Origin: Saxidomus purpurata
Lineage: Eukaryota > Mollusca > Bivalvia > Venerida > Veneridae
Assembly: GCA_022818135.1 (NCBI GenBank)
Contig: JAFMSR010000010.1
Span: 36,115,544-36,179,543 of the forward strand
Direction of reading: 5' to 3'
DNA length: 64,000 nt
Positions 1-11,113 of this stretch are shown here, piece after piece; position 1 is the first letter of the stretch, and each line of letters begins with the position of its first letter. The translations under genes and the position numbers were made by a program. Below the pieces are notes generated by a model that did not search any database, was not told the origin of the DNA, and saw nothing but the letters and a program-made list of their open reading frames with translations.

Positions 1-165
1 TGATTTGTTGAATACTCTCTCACCAATGGAAAGGCACGAATACTCATTGTAATCAGTTGTTGAACGTTCACTTCCAAAATATGAAAAACTATTTCTATTC
101 ACTATTACTATCAAAATCACGACTGCAATGATTACTTTACACTGTCGGCTCTTAAATGGTTTCAT
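1..165 (-). CDS. GT32-like glycosyltransferase paralogue, N-terminal 55 codons (runs off the left edge)
   Basis: An open reading frame starts at the ATG at 165-163 and stays open to base 1. It encodes a short cytoplasmic stretch (MKPFKSRQCK), one hydrophobic segment at about residues 11-22, and a stem reading FGSERSTTDYNEY. Residue for residue it matches the first 59 residues of the complete gene at 16296-17204, with one 4-codon deletion in the membrane segment and several substitutions. It is therefore a paralogue in the same orientation, about 17 kb away. The catalytic domain lies outside the window, so whether this copy is intact is unknown. The homology continues into the 5' flank, which points to a duplication at DNA level rather than retroposition. 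Confidence 0.8.
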   Translation of the reverse strand, partial: MKPFKSRQCKVIIAVVILIVIVNRNSFSYFGSERSTTDYNEYSCLSIGERVFNKS

Positions 166-378
166 ATCCACCTTTAACGTTTGACATAAAACAGTACACT
201 TTGGTTATAAAATTACTGTTACGTGTGCAGTAACAGTATCTTTTTAATATTCTAAATGACATAAATATACAGAGAGTTCACAAAGTAAATTACTCAGGCG
301 TGTAGACATGTCTATTAAAAAATCATTGAAACGATCATGCATACTTAATACCAGATAATGCTATACCTGAAATGTACA
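1..378. repeat. Segmental duplication, left copy, part 1
   Basis: Bases 1-378 align with 17028-17455. The alignment covers the coding start and then 5' flank words such as 'acaaagtaaattact', 'aaaaaatcatt(g/a)aaacgat' and 'aatgtaca'. It breaks at about 378 and resumes at about 4783, so the left copy contains about 4.4 kb that the right copy lacks. Confidence 0.7.
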
Positions 379-959
379 GGTTTTATATTTTGTTACAGTC
401 TCATTCATATACAATGTACACACATAATACAATACATATAGAAACATGTCAAATATAACACAGTATATGGCCATTCCATGACTTTTTTAATATCATATTA
501 TTATATACACCTGAGCTTTAAAATTATATATCCTAGTCTAATCATAGTCAAAGAAACATCCAGTCCATCTTCTAGACTCCATAACTTAAGGTTATACATA
601 AGGTTGTACAATTCAACTGAGTATCTAGCTAGATGAATTCATTTGATAAAGTATTGGTGGTTATCAAATTATGCTCGACTAAAGAGTATGCCTTAAACAC
701 ATACATATATATACAAATATGTACATATTAACAGGTAAGAGTGAGTAGCAATTGCTAATTGTGTAATTAAGATCTAGCTAAGACTTTACATGTATAATTC
801 TGAAAAGCAAAAAGAGCACTAATGCACTAAACTTAAAAAATGGGTTTAAAAAACATTTATCATTATCAATCAGATCGGGAATGATTTAATTAGCAATTAC
901 TTCTCACGATAATGTTAAATAGGTTCCACAGTCGTCATTTAAAGCAATTCAATACATTA
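379..959. other. AT-rich DNA between the duplication break and the LINE 3' end
   Basis: No coding, RNA or repeat signal is recognised apart from AT-rich simple tracts. It is part of the extra DNA in the left copy and may include LINE 3' UTR. Confidence 0.4.
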
Positions 960-3700
960 TTTACAGAGGTAAAACTGTCTTCTCTGTCATATTAAAAAGC
1001 AGATTTTGGCTAAAATTCTTGTCAACCCATCCTCACTGAATAAATATTTCAGTTTTTCAGTACAAGATAATTCCAGAAAATCTTGAGCAGAAACTTAAGC
1101 CTTTCTGAAAAGTGTATCTCTCAAATCATTATACATGTTGCACTCTAACAGAACGTGCCTTTCATTTTCAACTGCATTGCAGAAAGATATTTACTCCCAT
1201 CAACAGGTAAACCTTCATATCTTCCTGTTTCGATACGCAGTAGGGCAACCCCGCATCTAAATTTACAAAGTGCAGACCTATGAATACTTGGCATGATAAG
1301 AGTACAGTATTTTTCAACACCATATACTTGTTTAAAAATACAGTATGTTCTTAGTTTATTTCCTCCTCTCCTTGACCAATCGTGTTTATATTCATTAAAC
1401 ATAACTTGCTCAGTGTCTTTTACAATATTACCCTGAGAGATAGGTCTTGAAATATCATAATAGTGTGCAAGATTACAATGACTTCGCTGTTTACAAACAA
1501 AATATATTTTACAGATTTTGTGCTTGCCCAGAGTGATATGTGTTTTAACTCTCGAAGAGTTGGTGGTGGATATCCGTGCCCAATAATTAACAACAGATTT
1601 CCACTGAAAAAATATGTACCGGGGTCAATCCCATATCTGCTGCAACTCCTAGATTATGGATGTATTTACCCACACCAAGAAAAAAACCTCATGGCCCTGT
1701 TATGTACAGCATTGGTGCAGGAAAAAGATTTGTGTCCCCAAAGTGCGGTCCCATATGAAATCACTGGCCAGACAACTGACTCATATAGTCGTGTATATAC
1801 TTTATACGGAACTCCACCTTAGCAATGACTAACCCCAAGGCACGGCTAGCACTCTGTGCCACCATCTTAGCCATAACATTATAATCTAGATGTTCGCTTA
1901 ACAAAAGATCAAGCTATTTATAACTATTTGTGAATTCTAAAACGAGGCCGCCGCATGTGAATACTGTATTTGATCTTGGTACAGATTCTGGGCGAAAATG
2001 AACAATTCTACTTTTGCTACTGTTAATAGTCATACCATTTCTTTTACATCAGTCATTTAAAAAAATTAACAGAGTTTGTAAATGGTGTTCACTCTTAGCT
2101 ATCAAGACAATATCATCAGCATATAACAAAATACAAACTGTATCGCCTACAATCTCAACACCAATATCAAATGACTTTAAATATATAGCTAGGTCATTTA
2201 TATACAGGTTAAACAGTATCGGTGATAGTATACAACCTTGTCTTAAACCGCAGTTTACTTCAAACCAGTCTGTTTTGTGTGTATTAATTCTAACACAGGA
2301 AGACACTGAGTTGTAAATAGATTTTATAGCACATAACATTTTACCATTAATCCCTATATTTTGTAGTCTAACCCACAATTTAGAGCGATTCATTATAGGA
2401 ATAACTGTTTTGTAATTTTGATATTTGCGACTGTATATATGGTTTTTAATGGTCGCAAATATTTTTAACGGCGACGGTCGCAAATATCAAAATCACTAAA
2501 TAGTTATCCCTTTTCTAACGCACAATGTGTCTAAATGCGATAATTAAAACGCCGTTCGAATTTTGCGACTATATATACGATATTTAATAGTCGCAAATTT
2601 AAACGACGTCACCAATCAGAAACGACGTTACATCGGTACTGCGTTAGAATGTATCGTATGCTTTTCTGAAGTCAATAAATGCAGTATAGGTTGACACCTT
2701 CAGCTTTTTACGAGTTTCTATTATACTTGTAAGAGATGATATTTGGTCTATAGTCCCCCTTTTTCTCCTAAACCCATTTTGCTCATCGACAAGAATATTT
2801 TTACGCTCAACATAATCATTAAGCCTGTTGTTAAGTATTCTACAGTAAATCTTGTAAACAGCCGATGCTAGTGCAAAACCATGATTAGACAATGGATCCC
2901 GAGGATCCAGTGTTGACGACTTTGGTATGGGGCTGATTTACTCCACAATGAAGTAACAACTCCATTATCAAAACATATATAAACAATACATGCAGAAAAT
3001 AAACAGTTTCATTATTTGACAACACTTCTGAAGGAATATCATCAACACAATATGCTTTACCATGTTTTGCACTGTTGATAGAATGTCTTATATCTACAGG
3101 AGTGATAACACCACTAAACCAAGTACCTGCACAGCTAGCATCAGCACCGCTGTTAACATTATCATTGATAGAAAAAAACATCATTACTATTAACAAAAGT
3201 GAGCTATAATCATTCTTCCATTTACTAAGTACATCCTGAATAGAGGAACGGTTCCATCATCTAAAAGAACTTCTTCTGGAATGCTGTTTTTCTTAGTTTG
3301 ACTAACCCCAATTTTTCCAACGGATTTCCAAAATTTAGTTTGATCAACCTCACATTCTTCTAATAATTTGTCTTGCAAACTATACCAACACATTCGTTTA
3401 GCTTTCTGAACATCACGATCAAATTGTTTGCGCTAGTTAACAAAATTTGCTTTCAGATTATTCCTCAAGCTTCTAACATGGCAGTTCAACCACTTGTTAA
3501 GCAATATACACTTTGACAACATTTCTGTAAGTGTTCAATTCCACCATGGTTTACCATATTACAATTTATGGTTTAGGAATGCTAGCGTACATACTAGTTC
3601 TAACAATGTCGCACCATTCCTTGTAAACACAGTTAATCTTACTGTTATTTATCTCGTTAGTCCAAAGTGACACATCGATCATGACTTTAAAATGTCAGCA
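960..3700 (-). mobile_element. Decayed, 5'-truncated non-LTR retrotransposon (LINE), reverse transcriptase to C-terminus
   Basis: Read on the minus strand, the pieces appear in LINE order. About 3690-3190 is the linker before the RT (SLWTNEINN..., RKQFDRDVQKAKRMCWYSL). About 2890-2650 holds DEQNGFRRKRGTIDQ and RT motif A FIDFRKAYDTF. About 2400-2049 holds LRQGCILSPILFNLYINDL and the catalytic YADDIVLIA. About 2030-1840 holds MTINSSKSRIVHFRPES and EHLDYNVMAKMVAQSASRA. About 1400-1000 is the C-terminal domain, with HRSALCKFRCGVALLRIETG followed in another frame by a Cys/His knuckle. Stops and frameshifts occur throughout, for example at about 1190, and the RT is split at 2397-2650 by an inserted palindromic element. 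No endonuclease domain is seen. The piece is dead. The clade is probably CR1/jockey-like but is not determined. Plus-strand frames through 1463-1822 and 2014-2316 are antisense shadows. Confidence 0.85.
2397..2650. mobile_element. Palindromic MITE-like insertion(s) inside the LINE RT
   Basis: RT homology stops after motif A (FRKAYDT) and resumes at MNRSKLWVRLQNIG. The intervening bases are non-coding. 2416-2491 is bounded by a perfect inverted repeat (TTTTGATATTTGCGAC / GTCGCAAATATCAAAA). Weaker pairing extends outward through 'ataact.ttt'. A second unit is bounded by TTCTAACGCA (about 2514) and TGCGTTAGAA (about 2640-2649) and has its own internal 'gcgacta...tagtcgc' stem. This is either one compound element or two adjacent ones. 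Confidence 0.6.
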
Positions 3701-4782
3701 ACATATTATAAAGAAAGCAAATTAATATAAATAGAAAAACGGACCCGTGTACATAGCTCCGCAATCGGTTTGAAAACAGATGATGAAAAAAACGGGTGAA
3801 ACAAGTTTTAATAATAAAAATTGGAAAGTGTTGCCATAATACTGAAAGAGGTAAATAAAAAAAAGAAAATGCTTTGAAAATGCTAACATACTTCTACAAC
3901 TTGAAGTATATAAACAGGTGTACGGGCAGATTTTTATTCATTTATACTTCTACTTTTCCGGGTAAAAGTATATATAAATCTTTAAGAATATCAATTCAAA
4001 ACGCTGCTGTTGCTTACACAAAATGATTTCTTTTTAAGAAACACGAAAATAAATCTCATTGCGTTAAAAGTGTTGTCATAGTACCAAATAATGGTATTCA
4101 TATGAAGGTATTAAGAAAAACGCGACGCGGTCGTTTTCTTTCTTCCTTCTGACATGATTAATACTGTGTAGATCTGTTAAAATATGAATGAATATCTATT
4201 AATTTCAACATAAGTCATTATATCTTATTTTAACAAAAAGTTTAACATCGTCTTACTATCTAAAAGATATTTAGACAGAAAACAAAAAAAGACCGCTGGA
4301 CATGCAGTTTTATTTCAGTTAACATGGACCATATGTGTATTTAGGTCCGTGGTTATTAAGCCTGTATATTAAAACTATTAATCGTTGCAGATTATTAAAT
4401 TTTTTAAATCATATCCCCATTAAGACAAAAGGGGAGACATTAAAAAGGTTTAAGTTGTTACCGTACCATTTTATGAAAGAAAATAACCGTCGAGTAGATG
4501 TGTCTGTCGTTTACTTTTTCATTCATCATTCTAAATAATAACTTTAAATATATTTGAATGATTAAAAGAATAAGATATTATTAAACATCAGTAAATGGCT
4601 TTGCAAAATATCGTTAAAGTTTTTTTTATAAAACAAATATAAATGATAGATCAATATATCAGAATATACCGCTTATGCAGTGGCCGCTTATGCAGTGGCG
4701 TGTAACTGCGTACGGTCGATATTCATTGATGTCGCGCATGCGCAGAGGTCTGTGAAAAACCCGTATTAGACACGTGCACTTC
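3701..4782. other. AT-rich DNA upstream of the LINE remnant, no gene seen
   Basis: No supported coding frame. It contains a tandem doubling of 'ccgcttatgcagtgg' at about 4669-4698 and a CG-containing patch at 4690-4790. It ends where homology to 17458 onward resumes. Confidence 0.4.
4734..4744. promoter_or_regulatory. Possible NRF1-type palindrome GCGCATGCGCA
   Basis: The palindromic GCGCATGCGCA matches the consensus of the animal promoter factor NRF1. It lies in a locally GC-richer patch. No transcript start can be tied to it, so it may be chance. Confidence 0.2.
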
Positions 4783-4940
4783 GAGGAAGATAAATTAAAG
4801 ATGCTATCTTCAATTGACATAACCGTAATATAGTAAAAGGTTCGCTTTTAAAAGAGCTAGAAAGCAGCTCGCTTGGTTTTTAGTAACATCTGGAAACTCA
4901 TGCTAGATAGCTGTCTGTACCAGAATTTATGCAAATGTTT
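4783..4940. repeat. Segmental duplication, left copy, part 2
   Basis: Aligns with 17458-17600 through 'gataaattaaagatgctatct', 'agctagaaagc.gctcgc' and 'tgtaccagaat.tatgcaaatg'. In the right copy this block directly follows the part matching 1-378. Confidence 0.7.
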
Positions 4941-5092
4941 AAGTCAACGAAGCTAAAATTATCATTCAGTATTGCTTCCTCACATTATTTATAATTAGTT
5001 TCCTTAGACTTCTGGTAAATAATAATTGATAGTAAATTATCGTCGTTGCTTCGCCTTATCTACAAGAGACACGATAAAATCGATAATTGATA

Positions 5093-5240
5093 TACAGTAA
5101 ACTCCGCTTATAACGAATTCCTCGGGACCTATCAAATTTGTTCCTTATATCCGGAGTTCCTTATATCCGTATATCGAACAAGTTCCTTATATACGATGTT
5201 TATAGATCGAACTAAAATATATATCGAACAAGTATTTTTA
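5093..5240. mobile_element. Interspersed repeat with a pogo/Tigger-like edge, copy 1
   Basis: Begins 'acagtaaactccgcttataacga' and contains repeated 'ccttatatccg' words. A related stretch lies at 27279-27440 ('acagtaaactctg', 'ccggatataaggaac'). CAGT...TATAACGA-type edges are common in pogo-like non-autonomous elements, so the family call is inference. Confidence 0.4.
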
Positions 5241-5460
5241 AAGTCAAATGTCACCAACTTATGGTTACTATTGATTTTCCTACCTCCTTTTGAAGAGTTA
5301 TAAAGATCTATAACTGTTATTCTTTTCTATATGATTAATAAAACATAAAAAGACGGTTCATGTTTTAATTGGCAATACTTAAACAAATACAATTGAAGAT
5401 TTTCGGTCACTTGACATAACTTGAAATAATCAATATGGGATTTTATCCCGTAGGGTTTTT

Positions 5461-6170
5461 AGCTCGACTATTCGGAGAATATGGAGAGCTATTACAGTCA
5501 CTTGTGCGTCGGCGTTGGCGTCGGCGTCGGCGTCGGCGTTGCTTCTTTGGTTAAAGTTTTGCCTGCTAAGTACTATCATGCACATATCTCAGTAACCACT
5601 TATGATATTGACTTGAAACTTTGTTCATGTCTTTAGGGGTGTCATACAATCAAGGCAGATAACTCTTGAAAAAATTTAGTACAAATTATGGCCCTTGTTT
5701 GACTTTGAAAATTTGGTTAAAGTTTTGCCTGCTAGGTACTATCATGCACATATCTCAGTAACCACTTATGATATTGACTTGAAACTTTTTTAATGTCTTA
5801 AGAGGTGTCGCACAGTCAAGACAGATAACTCTTGTTTAAATTTAGTGTGAATATTGCCCTTGTTTGACTTTGAAAATTTGGTTAAAGTTTTGCATGCAAG
5901 GTACTATCATGCACATATCTCAGTAACCCCACTTACGGTAGGTTATATCAAACCTTGCAATAGTGTTCAGGGTAAATTTTGTATCAAACAATTCATTTAC
6001 CAAAAATTAAATCTATAGTTATAGATTTTGACTTTTTTTATGATTCAACTTTCCTAGTTTATACTTAATAGTTAGCAGAATTTTGTTTTGCTATTATACT
6101 GATAAAAGTTTTGTTTTATTAGCAAACACCCACAATAGTCGAGCGTGCTGTCTTATGGACAGCTCTTGTT
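5461..6170 (+). mobile_element. Helentron/pearl-like element with a 165-166 bp tandem core
   Basis: Subterminal inverted repeats GCTCGACTATT (5462-5472) and AATAGTCGAGC (6134-6144) bound the element. Inside are a hexamer run (cggcgt)n at about 5510-5540 and three core copies starting at 5547, 5713 and 5878, the third truncated. Just inside the right end is a perfect hairpin, GCTGTC-TTATG-GACAGC (6147-6163). Inverted ends, simple repeat, tandem core and 3' hairpin are the layout known for Helentron-associated elements such as bivalve pearl. There is no coding capacity. The family assignment is inference. Confidence 0.55.
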
Positions 6171-6231
6171 AAAGAAACGCTCAAACTATTATCACTTATA
6201 TATCGTTCTTAGCAATTATGTTTGTATTCTC

Positions 6232-6370
6232 ATTAAACTAGTTTTCCAAAAGGTTACACATGTGACGTAACTGAACAGCAGACGATTACTCAGATTCAAG
6301 GTTTATTTACAATTCTTTCTGCATGTAATTAACATAAACATAGCACAAGTTGACGTATTTACACAGACAT
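6232..6370 (+). repeat. Left arm of a 2.1 kb inverted repeat
   Basis: Contains ACGTAACTGAACAGCAGACG, whose reverse complement recurs at about 8317-8341. Weaker matches extend on both sides (GATTCAAG, TTTACA.AGAC). Confidence 0.6.
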
Positions 6371-6632
6371 ATGACCATGTGGGACAACGGCTAAATTCAG
6401 ATTTCAAAAGGCATGTCAATGTTTTGAAACATATTTTATTTTTAAAGTCTAATTTTAATGTGCGTTCTCTTTCTTACGCTTTACGTGCGACACTGTAATA
6501 ACAGCAGACGAAGACCTATTCGCAATCTATATAATATACTATATACTGTATACACAAGTATTCAACTCATATATACTGACTGTAATCGAGAATATCACAC
6601 ATTGTTACTATATACACCCCCCCCAAAACCAC

Positions 6633-6772
<140 letters not shown>

Positions 6773-6777
6773 AAAAA

Positions 6778-7028
6778 CTATATACACAGTTGAAATGTCT
6801 GGACTTTTTCTTTGAAGCTAATGCTTTTTCTATGCATTTTAAAATTGATATCAGAATAAATAAAAAAAAAAATTTTTTTCTTCATAGCTCTTTACTATAG
6901 TAAAGAGCTATGAAAAAAATTTTTTTTTTCATTTTTTTTATTTATTCTGATAACAATTTTAAAATGCATAAGAAAAAGCATTAGCTTAAGAAAAAAAAGT
7001 CAAAGGTATGTTCCTTCCACCTGTGTAT
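6778..7028. repeat. Large near-perfect palindrome
   Basis: Arms of about 125 bp meet at 'agctctttactatagtaaagagct' (about 6886-6911). Outward matches include 'ttttaaaat', 'gcttttt(c/a)tatgcat', 'gctaatgc/gcattagc' and 'tatacacag/ctgtgtata'. It starts immediately right of the poly-A. It is either a hairpin-forming element or a foldback assembly artefact. Confidence 0.75.
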
Positions 7029-7727
7029 ACACCCACTCCAGACCGACTTCCGACAGGATATATTGATCTCGAATTTTAAATATTATACTGAAATGATATG
7101 CATATACACATAGTATATCATGACGTATTATTGCTGTATATGATTATGTTGAACCTTGTTTTACGAAGGAGCTTAGTAAGTGACCTTTCTCCGACGTCAG
7201 ACGTCAAGAAACCAGTTTTCGCCGATTATTATGAAATTTTGCATAATGGTACTGTAACAAGTTGTTCGTATTAATATATTCGTTTTGATTTTTTCTATTT
7301 TTCACCCTGTTTCCTAGCAACGCGACGTCGAATGTCAATGGTGTAAAATCAATGTTTCACGTGCATAATTGGTTCAAATATGCCCATATTGTAATTTCAA
7401 AAGTACCATATGCTATCTCACTATCTGCAGAATATGCACATATAAATTTTGTTGATGCGGCACAATATGACGTCATATTGACGGCATATCGTTTCCCGCG
7501 TTGTTTATGGCATAATACAACATAATTGTTCTATTCTTTGTATATAGATACATAATCGTGAGTTATGTTTGAATAAAGAATTGTGTACAAGTTTTGAGAT
7601 CAAAATGACTGAAATTGCGTATCATGCTAGTCAGTAATAATTTAGATGCTACGACATTAAGACATTTTGACTGCAATTTCGTTACATAATGACATCTATT
7701 CTGTATATAAAAAAAAACAGTTAAATC

Positions 7728-7908
7728 ACTGATTGAGGGTAATGGGTTCGAGCCCTGCTACCGACCGTGTCTCTATGTGAGTTGGCAGTTTCTTACGGAG
7801 GATGGTAGTCTAGTACTGATCCTTCCCAGGAACGATAGTTAGGTTAACTGCCCGCCTGTAAACATCTGCAATACTGTTGGAAACGTACGTTAAACCCCAA
7901 ACAAACAA
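7728..7908 (+). mobile_element. tRNA-derived SINE, 5'-truncated
   Basis: A pol III B box in GGGTTCGAGCCC (about 7744) is followed by the conserved bivalve SINE body 'ttcccaggaacgatagttag' and the tail 'cgttaaaccccaaacaaac'. The A-box half is missing or degraded. Confidence 0.7.
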
Positions 7909-8234
7909 TCATAACTACAATCAACATCATATTTCTACGTTCTGAAAAACTATTTTTATACAGAGCAAAAACTGCCAAATATATTGATAAATACATGGTT
8001 TATTATTAAAACCAACATACCCATATTTAATAGAAAATTCACAAATAAGTAACAATAATTTCTAAACAGAATACAAAATTTAGTATTTACGATCGAAACA
8101 TGTCGATAAATGTTTAAACTATTTGTGCGCTGATTTTCTTTTTTCTATTTTATATTTTACAAATATATTGATATCATGTAGAATCTTCTTGGATTAAAAA
8201 CGATCTATTAATTTGCTCACTGACACCAATGGAT

Positions 8235-8370
8235 TCTTAAGCCCAAGTCTTTGTAAATATGTTTACTTTTACTTCCATGTTTACAGAGAAATTATAAACG
8301 AATCTTGAATCTTTGTAATCGTCTGCTGTTCAGTTACGTAACCAGACGTTACTTTTTAGCAGGTTCATTG
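8235..8370 (-). repeat. Right arm of the 2.1 kb inverted repeat
   Basis: Reverse complement of 6232-6370, with at least 25 bp of perfect identity in the middle. It overlaps the other TIR pair (7180/9216), so the two structures interlock. Confidence 0.6.
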
Positions 8371-9550
8371 AAACGCTAACTGAAGTATTCAACATCACCA
8401 GTGTTTTTTTTCTCACTTTGAAGGGGCGGGGTCGAGCAGGGGTCGAGTAAGGGTTGGTACCTATAGGATGAAAAATACCCGCGTGAATGGTTAAATGATA
8501 AATAACACCAATCATTTTGCTTTACTGTAGTAGAAACACTCATTCAAATATGAAACATATCGACGATTCCTAAATGATTTGCTTTTACAAAGGGGCAATT
8601 TTGTTATAACGAGATTGATGATGCCAAATAACGTCGAATATTTCGTTAAACACAGTCAAAATTTCGAAAATGTTGAAAGCAACAATGATAACATTGGTCA
8701 TACCATCATGTCATGTAGAGTATTATACATAATTATGCGCGAACATGATTATGCAACCAACGAGCTTTCAAACAATTTAAATTATTCAATTTTCCATTTT
8801 TTTTTCTCCACTGTTCGTCGTTATATTATGTAAATGTTTGCCACCATGGGCTTAATAGACAGTTTTTGATGGAACGCTCGTTGCGTGTGTTTGAAACGCA
8901 TGTGTGTGTGCATAATTTTTCATAAATCTACTTAAAGTTACATTTCAAAGATAAACTAACATGTTTCTTTATTTCTCTGACCATTCTCCAAACGTTTTAA
9001 CTGGCCTCATCGTCTGCGCTCCATTGTCATCTACTTCCGGTACAACGACGCATCTATATTACAGAGACGCTTCAAAATTGTTAATTAATTATGTAAATTA
9101 TGGGTATTATTATCTGTCTTTATTTGTTCCATACTAGTAATGATTATTCTACATTTGCGTAATAAAAGATGGCTTTTTCAACTTTCACCTTTGTCAGACG
9201 TCGGAGAAAGGTCGCATACTATCTTACAGTAGATTCACATCTTACGTCTGAATTTTTCAACCTCCTCAGAAAACGGTCATACTTTGCATATGCAGTCTAC
9301 GATATTTAATTAACGAACTGAATATTCAGCATTCACGTTGGTTTCGGTCATTCTAATTTGGGGTAATTTGGGCATTTCCTTTGTCGACAGATAATAATAA
9401 CTCCCTATTTCATTTGTTGATTACATTGTCATAAGACTTTCGATTGGTCTTAGAAAGTGTGTTGTTGAGGCCCTGCCTGTCTTTTATCTGATATTTATTC
9501 ATCACTGTTATATATGATTTTGACTTGATCACACGTTTCAAGAAATTGAT

Positions 9551-10169
9551 TTGTCCCTTAGAAGGTCAATGACAGATGTCATACTTGAGTTGAGCAGTGC
9601 TTCACAATGTTCAGTGAATAGTAAATGGAAAAAGCATATGTTCTGTCATGTTGTTTTATCAATGGGACTTCGGAGTGCAGCTAAAATTTGTCAGAGTGTC
9701 GCAAATATCATAGCCCTTAGGCGTTTCCATTCTTAATTATCTTCATGATTTAGCAGGCGCTGAAAAGCAGCATAATGCACAATTGCTTATCTGACGCTGG
9801 GTCAAGTTCTTTCAAGATCAGGGATTCAGGAATCAGAGTTGTCCCCCTTGTCAAATAATGTCCTTTTAGGTGTTCTTTTCAATACTGTTAAAATGACCAT
9901 GTATATAACACCAGAGCGGTTAAAAGAGATTACCGAATCAATAAAAATTTGGTTAGAAAAAGATACAGCCTGTTGGAAAGATGTTCAGCGTTTTTTAGGA
10001 AAATTATTTTCTGTGGGAGCCTGTGTAAAACCAAGTAGGAATTTTGTGAGCAGATTACTCTGTTGGTTAAAAGAGTTGTATAAATTATATAGTTTTACAT
10101 AAGAAAGATCTATTATTGTGGAATGAATTTCTACCAATTTACAATGGTATTTCTTTGATGTCCTTGGGT
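9551..10169 (+). pseudogene. DIRS-type retrotransposon remnant, RT and start of RNase H
   Basis: Shifted frames read in DIRS order: MGLRSAAKICQSVANII (about 9660-9715), then NYLHDLAGAEKQ, the RT active-site box with one Asp replaced by His (9735-9775), then LGVLFNTVKMTMYITPERLKEI, DVQRFLGKLFSVGACVKPSR and FVSRLLCWL (9865-10070). KDLLLWNEFLPIYNGISLMS follows in another frame (10108-10165). Several stops and frameshifts make it dead. The frame is cut at about 10169 by an inserted LINE and resumes at about 11114. Confidence 0.8.
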
Positions 10170-11113
10170 AAAGTTTGTCTTTTGAGTCTATGGCTAGGTC
10201 TGTAATTAAGAAATCCAATGCTCGGTTAAAATTCCTGTACCGTAAAAGTGAATTTCTCACTCTGCATACAAAAAAACTGTTAGTTACATCACTTATACAA
10301 TGTCATTTTGACTATGCCTCTTCTACCTGGTTTAATAGTTTAACACAGGATTTAAAACACAAGTTACAGGTCACACAAAATAAACTTATACGTTTTGTGT
10401 TGAATTTACATCCAATGTCACACATTGGAATTGAGCATTTTTCACGTCTGAACTGGTTACCAGTTTCAAGTAGAGTTAATCAGATAACTCTCTGTCATGT
10501 TTATAAAATTAATTCTAATGTTGCCCCTTCATATTTAAGTGAACACTTTACCCCTATCAATACTGTTCATGATTATCCCACAAGGTTTAGAGCAAAGGCA
10601 TATCCCTCCTTTGATGGTACAGGTTTTTCTATGTCAGATAGTAAGAGATATGCTCTCCCAGTGGTCAAAGTTTTGGAAAAAAATCATTTGCATACAACGG
10701 TTGTTGTCTATGGAACAGTCTGCCACAAAATGTGAGGGATGCAACGACCATGTATTCATTTAAATGTAAGGTTAAGGAATATTTTTTAAGCTTAACTTGA
10801 CTTTTTTTTTTTTTTTTTTAATGTCATTCAATCAGGATTTTTATACAAAATTCTCTTAAGGCATTTTGCTGTGATTTTTTACTGTGATAAATTGTATCTT
10901 CCTATGTCATACAATACTATATCTTAAGGACCACAATGGAAATAAGAGTTTGTTTTAGCTCTTTTTTGTGTTATCCTTAACATATAATGTTGATTGACAT
11001 GGCTATATTAATTCATACATGTTTGTTTATTGTTTTATTGTATGTTTTAATTATAAGTTGCCATGTAAATTGTACATTTTATGTTGAAATAAATCTATCT
11101 ATCTAATCTATCT
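10170..11113 (+). mobile_element. 5'-truncated CR1-like LINE inserted into the DIRS remnant
   Basis: The open frame from 10190 reads VIKKSNARLKFLYRKSEFLT, CHFDYASSTWFNSLTQDLKH and FSRLNWLPVSSRVNQIT. Near 10710 it shifts to LWNSLPQNVRDATTMYSFK, ending in LSLT-stop (about 10801). This is the standard C-terminus after the RT domain of CR1-like LINEs. A 3' UTR of about 300 bp follows, ending in 'aaataaatctatctatctaatctatct'. The flanks share GGTAAA ('ttgggtaaa' at the left, 'aaatggtaaa' at the right), a candidate target-site duplication. It is younger than the DIRS it interrupts. Confidence 0.8.

Larger units (their letters stand above)
7180..9216. mobile_element. Possible 2 kb non-autonomous DNA transposon bounded by 24-bp TIRs
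   Basis: The left end has GACCTTTCTCCGACGTC (about 7187). The right end carries the reverse complement, GACGTCGGAGAAAGGTC (about 9197). Each is preceded outward by 'agta.g(t/c)'. No transposase is seen between them. The interval contains a SINE at 7728-7908 and the right arm of another inverted repeat, so boundaries are uncertain. The rest, roughly 7210-7725 and 8370-9180, holds no recognisable gene. Confidence 0.4.

Noticed and set aside
1463..1822. 119-codon plus-strand frame
   Set aside because: It lies antisense over the LINE remnant and has no recognisable motif.
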